Source of the DNA: Flammeovirgaceae bacterium UBA4659
GTDB taxonomy: Bacteria; Bacteroidota; Bacteroidia; Cytophagales; Cyclobacteriaceae
DNA length: 15,286 nt
NCBI GenBank assembly: GCA_002405445.1
Contig: DHLV01000236.1
Location: 1-15,286, forward strand
Reading direction: 5' to 3'
The position numbers and the translations under genes are program-made. Positions 13,249 through 15,286 of the stretch are shown here, in pieces (position 1 is the first letter of the stretch; every line of letters begins with the position of its first letter). The notes beneath the pieces are model-generated. The model was not told where the DNA came from. It was given only the letters and a program-made list of their open reading frames with translations, and did no database searches.

Positions 13249-13998
13249 ATGAAGTTGTTCGGCTTCATATTGCTTTTTGTGGCAGCAGGTGTAAGCGCGC
13301 AAGAAAAACGTAAAAATTCTATACCTATATTAGTGTCTCACCTTTCAGAAGAAAACAGAATCTTGCTCTACCGAAAAGGCGCACCCAAACACAATATCGT
13401 TTCAAAAGTAATTTGCTTTAAGAAAAAATGCCGGGCGTTTATCGGCTGGCGAACGCACCAACAAAACCGCAGGTTCAGGGGGTGGGAAGACAAACGTACA
13501 CCCGAGCAGAAACGCAAGAATAAACAGCCAAGGGCATCAATCGACTCCCTGTTTGTGCCTGCACCCATTGCTCAAAATAATCCATTCGCCAAAACAGCGG
13601 CTGCCCCTGCACAACCCATCACCGCACCAACGGCACCGCCTACACCCATACGAACACAACAAACCTATATTTTAGATGACGTATTGTTTGAAGTAAACAG
13701 CTACCGGCTGAATGAGCAGCACACGGCAGGTTTAGATTCGCTCATTGAGATCCTGACCCAAAACAAGTCCATCCAAATCCAAATCAGCGGCCATACCGAC
13801 AACAGTGGAAATGAGCGCTACAATGCAAAACTCTCGCGCGACCGCGCAGAGGCCGTGGCCGTTTATCTGATTGATCATACAGTAGAGGAAAGTCGAATTA
13901 CATTTGAGGGTTTGGGCAGTACAAGACCGTTGGTAAGCAACGCGACCGAACAAGGCCGCAGAAAAAATAGAAGGGTAGAGATTGTGATGACGAGGTAG
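13249..13998 (+). CDS. OmpA-family protein with C-terminal peptidoglycan-binding domain
   Basis: 249 residues. The signal peptide MKLFGFILLFVAAGVSAQ is followed by a strongly basic region (about 20-95) that contains C57 and C61 (CFKKKC) and no repeat or known domain. A Pro/Ala-rich linker (about 103-135) leads to an OmpA domain (about 140-249) with LDDVLFEVNSYRLN, SGHTDNSGNERYNAKLSRDRA and GLGSTRPLVSN-EQGRRKNRRVEI. D184 and R199, 15 residues apart, are the usual contacts to diaminopimelate in peptidoglycan. No transmembrane barrel is present. It should link the envelope to the cell wall from the periplasm or outer membrane. It starts 49 bp after the HAD gene and ends 1 bp from the convergent cytochrome gene. 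Confidence 0.85.
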   Translation: MKLFGFILLFVAAGVSAQEKRKNSIPILVSHLSEENRILLYRKGAPKHNIVSKVICFKKKCRAFIGWRTHQQNRRFRGWEDKRTPEQKRKNKQPRASIDSLFVPAPIAQNNPFAKTAAAPAQPITAPTAPPTPIRTQQTYILDDVLFEVNSYRLNEQHTAGLDSLIEILTQNKSIQIQISGHTDNSGNERYNAKLSRDRAEAVAVYLIDHTVEESRITFEGLGSTRPLVSNATEQGRRKNRRVEIVMTR

Positions 13999-13999
13999 C

Positions 14000-14899
14000 T
14001 TATTTCCACGGCCCATACTTATGCTGCACTTCCGTGAGCGAATCCACATAAGGCCCAAACGGGTAATCAAAAGGTTTGGTGTCTAATTTTGGCCAATCAC
14101 CTTGAAAGAATTTCACGGGCCTTGGTTTGGAAACAATGTATGCGGCCACATCCCAGGCTTCCTCATCGGAAAGAATCGGCTGTTCGTAACGTACGCCCTG
14201 CGGCATGTTGTACCGAACATACTTCGCCATGTTCGAAATACGGAATAAGCCCGCTGCGGTGTTGAAACTGTTTTCTCCCCATAAAGGCGGAAATACAAAA
14301 CCCTTTTTGCTGCCCAACATCATGCCTTGTCCGTTGGTTTGATGGCACACGCTGCATTGCATTTCATAAATGACCTTGCCGCGAGCACTGTCAGCAGCAC
14401 GCTGCAACATTGATATGTCTTTCAGACCTGAGCCGCGTGCGGCCGTGCCTTTTGCCATATCCTTTCCCAACCAAAGCAGGTAGTCAACCATCGCACGCAT
14501 CTCTAGCGAAAGCGAATCCAGCGGCTGGCCGTTGAGGCTGCGTTGAAGGCAATCGTTGATGCGCTTTTCGATGCTTTCCTTACCGCCTGATCGTGCGCGA
14601 AACTTCGGATACAGCGAAGCAACTGACCCAAAGTTATTTCCAAAAGGTTTTGTGCCCGCATCTAAATGACAGTTTTGGCAATTCATGCCATTGGTGAATT
14701 TTGACACCGTTCCCAGTGGGCCTAAATAATGACTGGTGTTTGCAACCAGATTTCGGCCATAGCGCACTTGGGCGCTTGGCATCATCGATGTATCGGGAGC
14801 GTGCCAAAGGGAATCAATGGCAACATCTCTTTCCTTGGTCGGCACGGAGCAACTCGCCCAAAGTGTAAGGCCGATCGACATGAATGCCAATGTTTTCAT
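14000..14899 (-). CDS. Diheme cytochrome c lipoprotein, TsdA-like (thiosulfate dehydrogenase family)
   Basis: 299 residues. The signal peptide ends in a lipobox (LWASC, Cys17), so it is probably anchored to a membrane. Two haem sites are seen: C74-QN-C77-H78 and C182-SV-C185-H186. The first domain has NGMNCQNCHLDAGTKPFGNNF and EKRINDCLQRSLNGQ, with C117 where TsdA enzymes have the cysteine axial ligand of the active-site haem. Candidate distal ligands for the second haem are M224, K226 or M232. TsdA oxidises thiosulfate to tetrathionate or runs in reverse, with electrons passing through haem 2 to a partner. The stop codons of this gene and the convergent OmpA gene are 1 bp apart. The start overlaps the upstream hydrolase stop by 4 bp (ATGA at 14899-14896). 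Confidence 0.82.
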   Translation of the reverse strand: MKTLAFMSIGLTLWASCSVPTKERDVAIDSLWHAPDTSMMPSAQVRYGRNLVANTSHYLGPLGTVSKFTNGMNCQNCHLDAGTKPFGNNFGSVASLYPKFRARSGGKESIEKRINDCLQRSLNGQPLDSLSLEMRAMVDYLLWLGKDMAKGTAARGSGLKDISMLQRAADSARGKVIYEMQCSVCHQTNGQGMMLGSKKGFVFPPLWGENSFNTAAGLFRISNMAKYVRYNMPQGVRYEQPILSDEEAWDVAAYIVSKPRPVKFFQGDWPKLDTKPFDYPFGPYVDSLTEVQHKYGPWK

Positions 14900-15286
14900 C
14901 TCGCGTGTGTTTGAATAAATTCAAAGGCACGCGCCTCCATCCAATTCTCGCTTTTTCCGAACAGCGAAAAACCCACGTGCCCGCCTGAGCTTGGTGTCTC
15001 CAACCAAACATGGTCATGCGCACTCGCTACTTCAAATGGAAAGCACGACATCGGCAAAAATGGATCGTTGAGTGCATTCACAATCAGGGAGGGCCGTTGA
15101 ATTTTTTTGATGAAGGGGCCACAGGAAGCGCGCAAATAAAAATCCTCTGCACCGGCAAACCCGTGCAGTGGTGCAGTATATCGATTATCAAAATCACGAA
15201 AGGTTTTAATTTGGTTAAAATTCAGATGGCTGACTTCTTTGGGGAACAACTGCGCCTTCGCCTGAATTTTCTTGCTCAACTTCTTC
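14896..15286 (-). CDS. Alpha/beta hydrolase, YheT-like, C-terminal fragment
   Basis: The frame is open up to the right edge, so the N-terminal part with the nucleophile is missing; the TTG at 15279 is only an internal codon. About 130 residues are visible. The motifs KTFRDFDNRYTAPLHGFAGAEDFY, IQRPSLIVNALNDPFLP (acid Asp at about 15064-15066) and SSGGHVGF (catalytic His at about 14977-14979) match the C-terminus of the YheT/EMB8 group of alpha/beta hydrolases. These are esterase-like proteins of mostly unknown substrate. The gene is co-transcribed and translationally coupled with the TsdA-like cytochrome downstream, but a joint function is not evident. Confidence 0.85.
   Translation of the reverse strand, partial: KKLSKKIQAKAQLFPKEVSHLNFNQIKTFRDFDNRYTAPLHGFAGAEDFYLRASCGPFIKKIQRPSLIVNALNDPFLPMSCFPFEVASAHDHVWLETPSSGGHVGFSLFGKSENWMEARAFEFIQTHAR

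Noticed and set aside
1-15286. CRISPR array, transposase, integrase or phage genes
   Set aside because: No direct-repeat/spacer pattern and no coding sequence with such motifs was found; the heptamer repeats at 4866-4893 are too short and unspaced for CRISPR.

Overview
The window most likely comes from a Bacteroidota chromosome, probably order Cytophagales. Evidence for this: a TonB-dependent receptor paired with a DUF4249 lipoprotein, two DUF4252 genes behind an ECF sigma factor, -7 boxes of the Bacteroidota type (TAnnTTTG), no consistent Shine-Dalgarno sequences, and a tmRNA tag of the GExxYAxAA type. There are no mobile-element genes and no CRISPR array. The genes look mostly chromosomal and intact. 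The first and last genes are cut by the window edges.

Layout. Positions 1-2114 (+): the 3' part of a TonB-dependent receptor gene and its DUF4249 lipoprotein partner, a nutrient-uptake pair. Positions 2189-2612: a complete tmRNA gene (ssrA) and its terminator. Positions 2672-3262 (-): an unrecognised coiled-coil membrane protein. Positions 3463-4833 (+): a PLP-dependent cystathionine beta-synthase with a C-terminal CBS-domain pair. It converges on a SemiSWEET sugar transporter at 4902-5165 (-), and inverted heptamer repeats lie between the two. Positions 5357-6943 (+): a small secreted cysteine-containing protein, then a BBP2/OmpL-type outer-membrane porin. Each of the two is preceded by a similar TTGCC/GGCAA hairpin.

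Positions 11893 down to 6969 (-) form the most interesting block. It holds an ECF sigma factor, an overlapping single-TM putative anti-sigma protein, two DUF4252 periplasmic proteins, and a three-gene BcrA-like ABC transporter (ATPase, small membrane protein, ABC-2 permease). A gap of about 450 bp between the two DUF4252 genes carries a perfect 16-bp palindrome and a perfect 13-bp-stem hairpin. A near-identical palindrome lies just upstream of the other DUF4252 gene. I infer an envelope-stress or antimicrobial-peptide response unit; the sequence alone does not prove the function.

Positions 12118-13199 (+): an ArsR-type regulator overlapping a YjjG-like HAD phosphatase by 4 bp. Positions 13249-13998 (+): an OmpA-domain protein, ending 1 bp from a convergent gene. 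Positions 14000-15286 (-): a TsdA-like diheme cytochrome c lipoprotein, translationally coupled to a YheT-like alpha/beta hydrolase that runs off the right edge.
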